A DNA stretch of 23,997 nt from an uncultured bacterium (GTDB lineage: Bacteria; Cyanobacteriota; Vampirovibrionia; Gastranaerophilales; Gastranaerophilaceae), in contig USHE01000008.1 in NCBI GenBank assembly GCA_900554385.1, positions 1 to 23,997 of the forward strand. Reading direction: 5' to 3'. The notes under the pieces were generated by a model that saw only the letters and a program-made list of their open reading frames with translations, had not been told where the DNA came from and did not search any database. Position 1 is the first letter of the stretch. The number at the start of each line of letters is the position of its first letter. This document shows positions 7,137-14,450 of this stretch, piece after piece. Position numbers and translations under genes: made by a program.

Positions 7137-7928
7137 ATGAAAAGAGCTTTATTAATTTTATTAGTATTAAGTTTTTTTGTCCCTCTAAGTTTTGCTGATG
7201 ATATTGAGGCACCGCTTCCGAATATTTTTATATGGTCGCTTCCGGAAGATAAGGATGTTCCTGCTGATGAAATTACAAGTTCTAATGAAGATGAAGAAAT
7301 TACTCTTATTCCGGAAACCGATAATGTCCCTGCGAAGGCGTATGCTGAATTTGTAGAAGATTGCGAGGATATTGTTTATTTGGAGGAGAATGATAACAAT
7401 TATATTCTGAATTTACGTGTTCCGCAAAAATTCCATTCTTCAAGGCTGGTTGATAGTAAGAAAATTCAAGGGGTTAAGAGGTATTCTCTTTATAATCAGG
7501 AAGAATACAGTATATCTCCGCAATCGGTTCAGTCAGTTGCCAGAATGGGAAATTTTTCTCTTGGTACAATGTATAATTCAGGTATTGATAATGCACAGTT
7601 GGAGCGTTCTACTACTTTGTTTACAAGGTATGAGCATAAAAGATTTGCAATAAGTTCTGCTTATAAAAAAAATAATCTGACAACAAGAGGGCTTACTACA
7701 GATAATTTTTATATTGCGCCTGAATTAAAGCTGAATAGGGTATTTTCACTTTCAGAAGTGTTATCTACTGATGTTACAAGAAACAGAAGAAAGGGAGAGC
7801 TTGTTTTGTCGGTTTCTCCTCTAAAAGATGACAGAATGCGTCTTGAATTTGGAGCAGGAACTACTTATGATATTGATAATGATCGTTCCTGGTCGCAGGT
7901 TAGGTTTAATACAAAATTCCAATTGTAA
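7137..7928 (+). CDS. Exported protein with beta-rich C-terminal domain (possible outer-membrane protein)
   Basis: 263 aa from the ATG at 7137, picked over the in-frame TTG at 7113 because a signal peptide (MKRALLILLVLSFFVPLSFA|DD) starts there and a TATAAT box sits 6 nt upstream. After an acidic linker (about 20-85), the C-terminal ~150 residues alternate polar and hydrophobic/aromatic residues (TLFTRYEHKRFAISSAYKK, MRLEFGAGTTYDI, QVRFNTKFQL), which suggests beta-barrel strands, and the chain ends in a strand-like segment. I do not recognise a named family. A role at the outer membrane is inferred. Confidence 0.7.
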   Translation: MKRALLILLVLSFFVPLSFADDIEAPLPNIFIWSLPEDKDVPADEITSSNEDEEITLIPETDNVPAKAYAEFVEDCEDIVYLEENDNNYILNLRVPQKFHSSRLVDSKKIQGVKRYSLYNQEEYSISPQSVQSVARMGNFSLGTMYNSGIDNAQLERSTTLFTRYEHKRFAISSAYKKNNLTTRGLTTDNFYIAPELKLNRVFSLSEVLSTDVTRNRRKGELVLSVSPLKDDRMRLEFGAGTTYDIDNDRSWSQVRFNTKFQL

Positions 7929-7944
7929 ATTTCTTAAAATATAA

Positions 7945-7973
7945 TTGAAACACAACGTATTTTCTTTTATAAT
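7945..7973 (+). promoter_or_regulatory. Sigma70-type promoter for the FtsB-like/TPR operon
   Basis: TTGAAA (7945-7950) and TATAAT (7968-7973) are 17 bp apart. Transcription would start near 7980, giving a short leader with AAGGAG before the GTG at 7998. Confidence 0.75.
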
Positions 7974-7983
7974 CAAAATACGT
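7955..7983. repeat. 9-bp perfect inverted repeat around the -10 box
   Basis: ACGTATTTT (7955-7963) and AAAATACGT (7975-7983) are exact reverse complements, flanking an 11-bp centre that contains the TATAAT. It could be an operator. It is not followed by a T tract, so a terminator is unlikely. Confidence 0.5.
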
Positions 7984-7997
7984 ACAAGGAGTTTTCA

Positions 7998-8468
7998 GTG
8001 GACGAAAATATTGAAGAAAATTTTTCTATAGAACAGTCAGAAAGCGATAAGCCGCGGGTAAATTCTTTGGCTTCAAAATCACGCAAAAACAGCAAAAGGC
8101 ATAAACGCAAAATAGGTGTGTATTATTCATTGTTGACGGTGGTTTTGTTGTTTTGCCTTGTGCAGGTCGGTTTTGGGGCAATATTGAATGTTTCTAAAAT
8201 TATCGCATATAAGGCTAAGATTAATACAATGGAAAGAGTTCGAGATGAGGCTGAAAACAGAAATAGAGAATTGAAAAGTGACATAAAACAGTTCTCGAGA
8301 ACATCAAGTTTGGAAGAAATTGCCAGAAATAATCTGAAAATGGCTGGCGAAGATGAAGTGCTTGTTTTGATTAACAATCCGAATGTTCAAAATCAGAAAG
8401 ATAAGAAAATAAAACATAAGAAGAAAGCAGAAAATAAAGAAAAACGGAGCAATAATGCAAGAGAATAA
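7998..8468 (+). CDS. FtsB/DivIC-type septum formation initiator protein
   Basis: 156 aa, GTG start at 7998 with GGAG 6 nt upstream. A basic cytoplasmic N-terminus (KSRKNSKRHKRK) precedes one membrane segment (about 42-62, YYSLLTVVLLFCLVQVGFGAIL), then a coiled coil (about 70-100) and the SSLEEIARNNLKMAGEDEVLVLI block typical of the FtsB/DivIC family. The Lys-rich tail is an extension. Such proteins form the FtsB-FtsL-FtsQ connector that activates septal peptidoglycan synthesis; an FtsL-like candidate lies at 2506-2964. The gene overlaps the next by 14 nt, so translation is likely coupled. Confidence 0.8.
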   Translation: MDENIEENFSIEQSESDKPRVNSLASKSRKNSKRHKRKIGVYYSLLTVVLLFCLVQVGFGAILNVSKIIAYKAKINTMERVRDEAENRNRELKSDIKQFSRTSSLEEIARNNLKMAGEDEVLVLINNPNVQNQKDKKIKHKKKAENKEKRSNNARE

Positions 8469-10020
8469 TGATGTAGTGGATTATATAAAGAGGGCTTTTG
8501 AATTAAAATCACAGGAATGCTATAAGCAGTCCATAGAAATGCTTTACAAAGCTCTTGAAATTGAAAATGATAATAACGAAATTCTTTATCAAATCGGAGA
8601 AGCTTATTTTTGTCTGCATAATTATGACCGTGCTGTTCAATATATTGACAAGGTTTTGTTGAATGATAATAACCATATTCCTGCTTTAAAACTGAAGTTC
8701 AATGTATATAAACGTCAGAATTCTTATGCCGAAGCATTAGAGTCGGCATTAAAAATTTATGAAATTGAAGAAAATTCATCTAATCTAAGACAGCTGATTA
8801 GTATTTTGGGTAAGTTAAACAGGCTTGATGAAATAGAAAAATATATTGGCAAAATGGATGAAAGTTGTTTGGCGGAATATGCTCTTGCTTGTTATCAGAA
8901 TGGCAAGTTTGAGAGGGCAAAAGACATTATTTTAAATTCCGGTTTTGAGAATGATGACTGCAGGGTTCTTCTTGGAAAAATATATTTTGATGAAAATAAT
9001 TTTGAAAAATCAAGAGAAATATTTAGTGCATTCCCGAAAACGACAAAAGATAGCGAAGTCTTGAATTATTTCGGTTTGTTTGCATTGGAAGATATGAAAT
9101 TTATAGATGCAATAAAATATTTTTCTCAAGCTTCAAATATTTCAAAGAACAATCCTGTGTATTTTTATAATCTTGCGAATGCATACTTTTTTAACGGCTG
9201 GCAGGATGAGGCGGTTAATTCATACAAAAAAGCAATCGTGCTAGCTCCTGAGAATTTGGATTACAGGTATTCTCTGGCGTATTTGTATTATGAAATGAAA
9301 GATTACGAAAAAGCGCAAAAAGAGGTGGATTTTATACTTTCTCATAATGAAAAACATTATCAAACAAGAGTTCTTCAAGCATTGTTAAAGCTTTATAATA
9401 AGGATTATCTGGGGGCTCAGAAAATTCTTGAGGATAATATTACAGCGGGCTGTAATGATGATTTTACATTAATTTCTCTGGGTAAAGTGTACAATGAATT
9501 GGATAATTTCGAAAAAGCCGAAAATGTTATAAAAGAAGTTATTGAAAGAAATCCTGATAATATAAGTTACATAAGTGATCTGGCAGATGTCTACATAAAG
9601 GAAAAACGATATGATTCTGCGTTGGAACTTATTGAGAGTGTTATTAATTCTAACGAAAGATATATTTACGGGTATATTCTTGGGGCAAAAGTTTCATACC
9701 TTAAAGGTGATTTTGAGAAAACAAAAGAGTTCGCTCAAGATGCAATTTTTCTTGATATAAATTGTGCGGAAGGTTATTATTACCTAGCACTGGTAAGAAA
9801 AGAAGAAAAAGATTATGCTGAAGCTATAGAATGTATGAAACGTGCCATTATGTACGATTTGAATAATGCGAAGTATTATGCGGAAATGAGTACTCTTTAT
9901 AAGCTTAATGATGATATAAAAACAGCACTTGAGTATATTAAAGAAGCTGAAAGTATTGATGGCTCAACAGAATATAAAATTTTGTACAAAGAACTTGCTT
10001 CATTAAACAGAGGAAAATAA
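8455..10020 (+). CDS. Tetratricopeptide-repeat protein
   Basis: 521 aa; the ATG at 8455 is preceded by GGAG and lies inside the end of the FtsB-like gene. Nearly the whole chain is TPR-like helix pairs of about 34 residues, for example EILYQIGEAYFCLHNYDRA, VYFYNLANAYFFNGWQDEAV and GYYYLALVRKEEKDYAEAI, with the usual small residues at turn positions. There is no signal peptide or membrane segment, so it is probably a cytoplasmic scaffold for protein-protein contacts. Being cotranscribed with a divisome-type gene hints at a cell-division or envelope role, which is inference. A few repeats in the middle are degenerate. Confidence 0.88.
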   Translation: MQENNDVVDYIKRAFELKSQECYKQSIEMLYKALEIENDNNEILYQIGEAYFCLHNYDRAVQYIDKVLLNDNNHIPALKLKFNVYKRQNSYAEALESALKIYEIEENSSNLRQLISILGKLNRLDEIEKYIGKMDESCLAEYALACYQNGKFERAKDIILNSGFENDDCRVLLGKIYFDENNFEKSREIFSAFPKTTKDSEVLNYFGLFALEDMKFIDAIKYFSQASNISKNNPVYFYNLANAYFFNGWQDEAVNSYKKAIVLAPENLDYRYSLAYLYYEMKDYEKAQKEVDFILSHNEKHYQTRVLQALLKLYNKDYLGAQKILEDNITAGCNDDFTLISLGKVYNELDNFEKAENVIKEVIERNPDNISYISDLADVYIKEKRYDSALELIESVINSNERYIYGYILGAKVSYLKGDFEKTKEFAQDAIFLDINCAEGYYYLALVRKEEKDYAEAIECMKRAIMYDLNNAKYYAEMSTLYKLNDDIKTALEYIKEAESIDGSTEYKILYKELASLNRGK

Positions 10021-10029
10021 AAATTTGAT

Positions 10030-10057
10030 TTGTCCTGAAAAAATATATTATTATAAT
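10030..10057 (+). promoter_or_regulatory. Candidate promoter of the HExxH protein gene
   Basis: TATAAT at 10052-10057 has a partial -35 match, TTGTCC at 10030-10035 (16-bp spacing). It gives a leader of about 50 nt before the ATG at 10114. Confidence 0.5.
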
Positions 10058-10113
10058 ATAAGTAAGTGACAAATAATTGAACAAAGAATGGATGAAGGGG
10101 GTATCTTAGAAGT

Positions 10114-10794
10114 ATGAAAATAAAGAGTTTTGTTAGTTTACTTTTGATAACGCAAATGTTTGTAACTGTTCCTGCATTTGCAAAAGCAAAGAAAAATGAT
10201 ATCGTAATTCCGAAGAATTTTCCTGCAAAATACACGGCAGAATATGTAGAACAGATTACTCCGGAATATAAAGCAGTCGGAAAAGATTTTATTTTTTACG
10301 TTGCGTTAGATATGCTGAAAGGAACAAACGGTGAATTTTCCCGCAAGGCAATTTTAGGAAATAACTTATCTCAAAAACCCGTGAAAATAGAATTTAAAGA
10401 TTTAGGCTTGATTAATCCTGATTATGCATCTTTTGATGCATTGGGCTGGAAAAAGGGCAAGAATCTGTTTATATACATAAATCCACGCCACAAAGATGCA
10501 CCTCCCGGAGCATTAGCCGCGCTTCTTTCTCACGAAGCTTTACATCAGGATGAATACAATTCTCTTGCGGAAGAAACTTATGCTTGGACAATGGAAGCGG
10601 CTGTATGGTGTGAAATCTTGAATGTATATCCGGAAAGTGATGAAAATCTCCATCCGCTTGTAACCAGAGAAAATACTCTAAAGAAGCTTTTTGAAAAAGG
10701 AAACTATACAAGTAAATATATTAAGAAAACCGTACACGCAAACGAAGGTAACAAAAATCTTCCATCAACATCTCCTGGATTTGAAGATTTGTAA
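10114..10794 (+). CDS. Exported protein with HExxH (putative zinc metallopeptidase)
   Basis: 226 aa. A signal peptide (MKIKSFVSLLLITQMFVTVPAFA|KA) is followed by a domain carrying SHEALHQDEYN, where H140-E141-x-x-H144 is the zincin motif and Glu at 153/154 could supply the third ligand. Family-level assignment is not possible by eye; the pattern resembles small exported bacterial zinc peptidases. The ribosome-binding site is unusual: AAGGGGG at about 10095-10101 lies 12 nt before the ATG. The next gene encodes an S41 protease in the same direction, so the pair may act together in the periplasm. Activity is inferred from the motif alone. Confidence 0.7.
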   Translation: MKIKSFVSLLLITQMFVTVPAFAKAKKNDIVIPKNFPAKYTAEYVEQITPEYKAVGKDFIFYVALDMLKGTNGEFSRKAILGNNLSQKPVKIEFKDLGLINPDYASFDALGWKKGKNLFIYINPRHKDAPPGALAALLSHEALHQDEYNSLAEETYAWTMEAAVWCEILNVYPESDENLHPLVTRENTLKKLFEKGNYTSKYIKKTVHANEGNKNLPSTSPGFEDL

Positions 10795-10841
10795 TGAATT
10801 TAAAAATCTGTCAAGCAGGATTACATAAAAAGTATATTGAT

Positions 10842-10856
10842 TATAATTAATCATTG
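10842..10856 (+). promoter_or_regulatory. TATAAT box just upstream of the S41 protease start
   Basis: TATAAT at 10842-10847 lies 6 nt before TTG 10854 and 9 nt before ATG 10857, so the mRNA would have a 0-3 nt leader. No Shine-Dalgarno is present. Confidence 0.5.
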
Positions 10857-12119
10857 ATGTTAAATAATCGTATGAAGAGAAAAGAATTATATATTTTTAT
10901 TATTGTAGTTTTTGCATTGGTTGCGATGAACAAACTTGTTATGAATTCTCATAACAACAACCTCTATTCAGCTGATGATGAATTAATTAATAAAGATTAT
11001 GTATCTTCTCAAAAACTTTTTGATAATGTTTGGAGTGAAGTTAGAGATAATTACTATGATTCAACCTTAAATCACCAGCAATGGCGTTACTGGCGAGAAC
11101 ATTATCACGGGAAAATAAAAACTGATGAAGATGTTAAAGTTGCAGTTGATACGATGCTTGCAAGCTTGGATGATCCATATTCACGCTATATGACTAAAAA
11201 TGAGTATGCTGATCAGAATACATCGATAAATTCAAAAATTACCGGAATTGGTGTTAATATTGCAGCTATAGCCGGCAAAATCCAGATTATTAATGTAATA
11301 GACGGTACCCCTGCCCAGAGTGCAAATCTTCAAAACGGTGATATAATTCTTGATATCGATGGTAAGGATGCCAGCGGACTTTCTATTGCAGAGGTCGCTA
11401 ATCTCGTTCGTGGTCCGGAAAATACTGTGGTAAAAATTACTGTTCTCAGGGATAAAGATAAGCTTTTAAAAAATGTAATGCGTAAAGAAATAAAAATACG
11501 TTCTGTTAAAAGTTCTGTGGATAAGAATATCGGATATATTCAAATTACCAGTTTTATTGGTTCTACGACACCTAATGAATTTCTTGAAGCATTGGAAAAA
11601 ACAAAAAAAACAGACGGACTTATCATTGACCTGCGTGGGAATACAGGCGGGCTTTTGCCGAATGCCGTGTTTATTGCGAATTTATTTATTCCCGAGGGAA
11701 ATCTTGTGAGTATAGTTGGGCGTAACGGTTATCGTTATGACATAAAGGCTCAGGATACGGATTTCGGGATTGAAAAACCTCTTATTGTTCTCGTGGATGG
11801 TGCGTCTGCATCTGCAAGTGAAATTCTATCAGGTGCGCTCAAAGATTACCATAAGGCAAAAATTGTAGGCACAAGAACTTATGGAAAAGGCATGGTTCAG
11901 AAAATTATACCTATGCAGAATGAAACAGGGTTAAATCTTACAGTTGCAAAATACTTAACTCCATCAGGAACTGATATCAATAAAAAAGGCATAAAACCTG
12001 ATGTTGAAGTCCAATTTACTGCAAAAGATATTAGAAACCAGAATGATGTGCAGCTGAGTGAAGCAAAAAAAATAATGTCCCGTATGTTGAGTGAAAATAA
12101 GTGTTGTTCTGCAAAATAA
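10857..12119 (+). CDS. S41 family C-terminal processing peptidase (CtpA-like)
   Basis: 420 aa from the ATG at 10857 (TTG at 10854 is the alternative). An N-terminal membrane anchor (about 9-26, LYIFIIVVFALVAMNKLV) puts the body in the periplasm. A PDZ domain (about 125-200; GIGVNI, DGTPAQSANLQNGDIILDIDG) precedes the tail-specific protease domain with GGLLPNAV, the SASASE nucleophile region (residues 317-322) and the general-base lysine in YGKG (K344). These Ser/Lys enzymes trim C-termini of exported proteins; in cyanobacterial relatives they mature envelope or photosystem proteins. Length and motif order are normal. A terminator-like hairpin follows at 12127-12152. Confidence 0.95.
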   Translation: MLNNRMKRKELYIFIIVVFALVAMNKLVMNSHNNNLYSADDELINKDYVSSQKLFDNVWSEVRDNYYDSTLNHQQWRYWREHYHGKIKTDEDVKVAVDTMLASLDDPYSRYMTKNEYADQNTSINSKITGIGVNIAAIAGKIQIINVIDGTPAQSANLQNGDIILDIDGKDASGLSIAEVANLVRGPENTVVKITVLRDKDKLLKNVMRKEIKIRSVKSSVDKNIGYIQITSFIGSTTPNEFLEALEKTKKTDGLIIDLRGNTGGLLPNAVFIANLFIPEGNLVSIVGRNGYRYDIKAQDTDFGIEKPLIVLVDGASASASEILSGALKDYHKAKIVGTRTYGKGMVQKIIPMQNETGLNLTVAKYLTPSGTDINKKGIKPDVEVQFTAKDIRNQNDVQLSEAKKIMSRMLSENKCCSAK

Positions 12120-12126
12120 TAAAAAG

Positions 12127-12152
12127 TGCCAATTGACTAATTGACATTTTTT
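12127..12152 (+). terminator. AT-rich terminator-like hairpin after the S41 gene
   Basis: TGCCAATT (12127-12134) pairs with AATTGACA (12139-12146) with one mismatch and a 4-nt loop, followed by six Ts. The stem is weak. Its 3' arm contains the TTGACA used as -35 by the next promoter. Confidence 0.5.
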
Positions 12153-12168
12153 ATTTGTGAAATATAAT
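12141..12168 (+). promoter_or_regulatory. Consensus sigma70 promoter with no ORF downstream
   Basis: TTGACA (12141-12146) and TATAAT (12163-12168) both match the consensus 6/6, with a 16-bp spacer. Expected start is near 12175. Downstream reading frames end after a few codons (ATG-AAT-TAA), so the product is probably RNA. Confidence 0.8.
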
Positions 12169-12174
12169 ATGATT

Positions 12175-12273
12175 ATGAATTAAATATAGCCATGTGGCTA
12201 TTGTTTAATGATAAGAATTAAAAAATAGTTTTGCATACTTGACTTATGCGGTTCGAAAGAGCCGCTTTTTTTT
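12175..12273 (+). ncRNA. Putative small RNA (~100 nt), unknown family
   Basis: The segment is bounded by a perfect-consensus promoter and an intrinsic terminator. Three hairpins are visible: ATAGCC-ATGT-GGCTAT (12186-12201), GCATA/TATGC (12233-12249) and the terminator stem (12248-12265), which shares two bases with the second so the two could compete. No open frame of more than a few codons is present. It does not show the conserved elements of 6S, tmRNA, RNase P or SRP RNA. The alternative is that the terminator merely serves S41 read-through and the promoter is fortuitous. Confidence 0.6.
12248..12273 (+). terminator. Rho-independent terminator of the putative small RNA
   Basis: GCGGTTC (12248-12254) pairs with GAGCCGC (12259-12265) with one G-T pair around a GAAA tetraloop, followed by eight Ts. 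Its T tract overlaps the stop codon of the convergent gene at 12272. Confidence 0.85.
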
Positions 12274-12520
12274 AGTTTTTGTTTATGAAAATATTTTTGT
12301 AACGTAAATCTTTTTTATTAACTACAAGTCCGCATTTTGAACACGCAAGGATTTCCCCCGTAGAGTCTATGGGCATAAAAATATGCTCACAGTTTTCATT
12401 GCTTTCCTCCTCGGGGATTATTTCCAGAGGATTTTGGGCATTTTTACTGTCGTGTTCCTCCAAAACTTCCATAAATCTATCTTTTTTTAAATATTTAACA
12501 AGAAGTTCTATAATGTACAT
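12272..12520 (-). CDS. Small zinc-ribbon-like protein (82 aa)
   Basis: The start at 12520 lies 2 nt after the cytidine deaminase stop, with no independent Shine-Dalgarno, so translation is likely coupled. The N-terminus is helical and charged (MYIIELLVKYLKKDRFMEVLEEHD), followed by an acidic linker and a C-terminal metal-site pattern: CEH (about residue 44), then CSKC (about 60) with GLVVNKKDL after it. This resembles a one-knuckle zinc ribbon. No named family is recognised. Placement behind cdd suggests cotranscription, not a proven functional link. Confidence 0.7.
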   Translation of the reverse strand: MYIIELLVKYLKKDRFMEVLEEHDSKNAQNPLEIIPEEESNENCEHIFMPIDSTGEILACSKCGLVVNKKDLRYKNIFINKN

Positions 12521-12522
12521 TT

Positions 12523-12906
12523 TTATAGATAAAAACCTTTTGGAAATACATCTTCAAATTCTACTATTTCTAAACTATCTTCCCCTTCAAGAATTATGTC
12601 TACCCCTTCTTCAGATACAAATTCGTTGATAACTTGTCTGCAAGCACCGCAAGGATAGCAATGCTTTGTGTTAGGAGAATATATTGCGACTGCTTTTATT
12701 TTGTTTTCGCCATCGCAAATAGCTGAGCCAATGGCATTACGCTCTGCACAAATAGTAAGTCCGAAACTTGAATTCTCAAAATTACAGCCGGTGTAAATTT
12801 TTCCGTTTCCCGTAAGCACACATGCTCCAACTTTAAATTTTGAATATGGGGCATAAGCATGTTCACTTGCGTCTTTTGCTCTGTTTAGTAGTTCGTTATA
12901 ATCCAT
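12523..12906 (-). CDS. cdd: Cytidine deaminase
   Basis: 127 aa, the length of the small homotetrameric class. It deaminates cytidine and deoxycytidine to uridine and deoxyuridine for pyrimidine salvage. The zinc ligands and catalytic Glu are present: C53-A-E55-R-N-A and P-C86-G-A-C89-R-Q; the substrate-binding FENSSFGLT block is also intact. The ATG at 12906 is preceded by AGGAG with a 6-nt gap. It is divergent from the 13001 gene. Confidence 0.96.
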   Translation of the reverse strand: MDYNELLNRAKDASEHAYAPYSKFKVGACVLTGNGKIYTGCNFENSSFGLTICAERNAIGSAICDGENKIKAVAIYSPNTKHCYPCGACRQVINEFVSEEGVDIILEGEDSLEIVEFEDVFPKGFYL

Positions 12907-12985
12907 CCAAATCTCCTTTATCGTTTATTTCAAGTTTAACTTATTTAAATAAAATGCAAATCCCTTACACGTATGAAAATTTGTG

Positions 12986-13000
12986 TGATACAATGTATTT
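12986..13000 (+). promoter_or_regulatory. Extended -10 promoter, leaderless start at 13001
   Basis: TGA-TACAAT at 12986-12994 is followed by 6 nt and then the ATG at 13001. No Shine-Dalgarno is possible in that gap. Confidence 0.65.
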
Positions 13001-13816
13001 ATGAAAAATTTTGTTAGGTTATTGGTAATACTAGTTTGTTTGATTGTTTCTCCGGCAGTGCATGCTATTACATATAATGTGGTGGTTCTTCCGGCGGATA
13101 TCTTGCGAGTTTGTGAAAACTATTACTGCTACCCTGAGGTGTCGGAGATAATTTCTACGGATTTAATAAATTATTTTAATTCTTCCGATAAAATTAAATC
13201 TCCCACAGTAACGGATATTAGAAGAACACTTGCGCAAAATCCTAATTTAAAAACTTCTGTTAAATCCTCAATGGATAAGTTTAATAGCAGCGGAAATGTT
13301 GATTTTCAGGCTATGAAACAGCTGGCAAGAATGTTTTCGGCAAATTCTGTTTTAATTGTATCAACCAATGTCGAAGTAGAAAAATCTTCCTTGAAGCGGG
13401 GGATATGGGAAATCTTAGAATTGTCAAGCAGTTTGAATGTTTCGTATCCTTATACAATGGATACTGATGCAGTGCTTCTTGATACTGTCAATGATCTTGT
13501 AATGTGGCGTGGAGGTTATTCAAAAAATTTAAATGCGTCAGATGGAACTTTTACAGCTCAGAAAGCTTCTGAAAGCTATGCGAAATATGCATATTTACAG
13601 TCTTATTCAAAAGATATTCTTTCTAAAATGATAGCGCAGAACGTTATTTTAAGATTTTTCCCTAAATCCGTAACTCCGGTTTTGAACACAAAAGATTTGA
13701 AGCCTTCCGGGAATTATTTCCGATATGAAAGTGCAAATCCGTCCCGCTTGCGAGATGATGACACATTGGAAGAACCATTGGAACATGATTATGGTGAAAT
13801 GATTTACGGCATATAA
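13001..13816 (+). CDS. Exported protein of unknown function (271 aa)
   Basis: A clear signal peptide (MKNFVRLLVILVCLIVSPAVHA|IT) starts at the ATG that follows the extended -10 box by 6 nt. The mature part begins YNVVVLPADILRVC and continues with an EIISTDLINYF-type helix and NSVLIVSTNVE strand. This alternating layout is loosely like periplasmic or lipoprotein domains of the TolB-N/CsgG kind, but no diagnostic motif supports naming it. Two Cys (CENYYC) lie close together near residue 38 and could form a disulfide. Its last 13 nt overlap the convergent gene at 13804. Confidence 0.75.
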   Translation: MKNFVRLLVILVCLIVSPAVHAITYNVVVLPADILRVCENYYCYPEVSEIISTDLINYFNSSDKIKSPTVTDIRRTLAQNPNLKTSVKSSMDKFNSSGNVDFQAMKQLARMFSANSVLIVSTNVEVEKSSLKRGIWEILELSSSLNVSYPYTMDTDAVLLDTVNDLVMWRGGYSKNLNASDGTFTAQKASESYAKYAYLQSYSKDILSKMIAQNVILRFFPKSVTPVLNTKDLKPSGNYFRYESANPSRLRDDDTLEEPLEHDYGEMIYGI

Positions 13817-14103
13817 TTATTGTATTTGGGTGTGTTAAATTTATTTTGCGGTTGAGGGGAAAGATTATTTTGTTGAGTTTGCAGAGGCTGAACTTTTGGT
13901 GCAGGGATTATGTCCTTTTGATCCATCGTTTCAAATTTATGCATAACTCCCTCTCCTGATGATTTATTAATTTCAGGTTTTCGTTCAACTTGAACCTGAG
14001 TTGTTGCGGCAATTTCATCAAGTTCGTTAATGCGGGCTTTTGTATCTATAAATGCAATAAAAATAACGGTTAAAATTGATGTCAATACTAAAAAATTTTT
14101 CAT
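13804..14103 (-). CDS. Small membrane-anchored or exported Pro/Gln-rich protein (99 aa)
   Basis: The ATG at 14103 is preceded by AGGAG with a 6-nt gap, which supports a real gene despite its small size. One N-terminal hydrophobic segment (about 3-19, NFLVLTSILTVIFIAFI) acts as anchor or uncleaved signal; the rest is polar and low-complexity (TQVQVERKPE, KVQPLQTQQNNLSPQPQNKF). It resembles a periplasmic linker or spacer protein with no recognised domain. Its 3' end overlaps the 3' end of the 13001 gene tail to tail. Confidence 0.65.
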   Translation of the reverse strand: MKNFLVLTSILTVIFIAFIDTKARINELDEIAATTQVQVERKPEINKSSGEGVMHKFETMDQKDIIPAPKVQPLQTQQNNLSPQPQNKFNTPKYNNYMP

Positions 14104-14214
14104 AGAATTCTCCTTTGTAAATATTGTAGATAATTAATGAAAAAGTAAATTAGACAAAATACTAATTTTAGATGACCAGAATTTAAGAAAGTCCGGTTCG
14201 TTTTCTTAATCTAC

Positions 14215-14243
14215 TTGCACAATACTTGCAATAATGCTAGTAT
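14215..14243 (+). promoter_or_regulatory. Sigma70-type promoter, zinc-ribbon/radical SAM operon
   Basis: TTGCAC (14215-14220), a 17-bp spacer and TAGTAT (14238-14243) preceded by TGC form an extended-10 promoter. The start would be near 14250, leaving a 25-nt leader with AGAGAGGA before the ATG at 14275. Confidence 0.75.
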
Positions 14244-14274
14244 GTTACTGTAGGAAAGTTAAAGAGAGGAAAAT

Positions 14275-14445
14275 ATGGCAAGATTAATCAGACCAACATG
14301 GGCAATCAGATGTGTTCAATCAGGATGTAAAACTTTGTTTGAAGTCGCAAAGTTAGAAGACGGCAAGCAGCAAGAAGTTGTCTGCCCTAATTGCGGAGAA
14401 CATTACGTTTATCCGATAACAGAAGAAGACGAAAAAAATTCTTAA
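14275..14445 (+). CDS. Small zinc-ribbon protein (56 aa)
   Basis: The protein starts MARLIRPTWAIRC; the Shine-Dalgarno AGAGAGGA lies 4 nt before the ATG. Two Cys pairs, C13-x4-C18 (RCVQSGCK) and C37-x2-C40 (VCPNCGEHY), separated by 18 residues, are a typical zinc-ribbon arrangement. The tail is acidic. It is followed after 5 nt by the radical SAM gene, so the two share an mRNA. The function is unknown; nucleic-acid or protein binding through the ribbon is the usual role for such folds. Confidence 0.8.
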   Translation: MARLIRPTWAIRCVQSGCKTLFEVAKLEDGKQQEVVCPNCGEHYVYPITEEDEKNS

Positions 14446-14450
14446 AAGTT

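Noticed and set aside
6942..7928. RHH protein plus next gene as a toxin-antitoxin pair
   Set aside because: The downstream product has a signal peptide and a beta-rich exported domain and uses its own promoter, unlike a toxin.
7955..7983. Inverted repeat as terminator of the 7137 gene
   Set aside because: The stem is AT-rich, the loop is 11 nt and contains the -10 box, and no T tract follows.
9897..10235. 112-codon minus-strand open frame
   Set aside because: It overlaps the TPR gene end, the promoter and the start of the HExxH gene in antisense; no ribosome-binding site.
12248..12265. GGTTCGAAA inside the terminator, resembling a tRNA T-arm
   Set aside because: No acceptor, D or anticodon arm fits around it; the stem plus eight Ts is better explained as a terminator.
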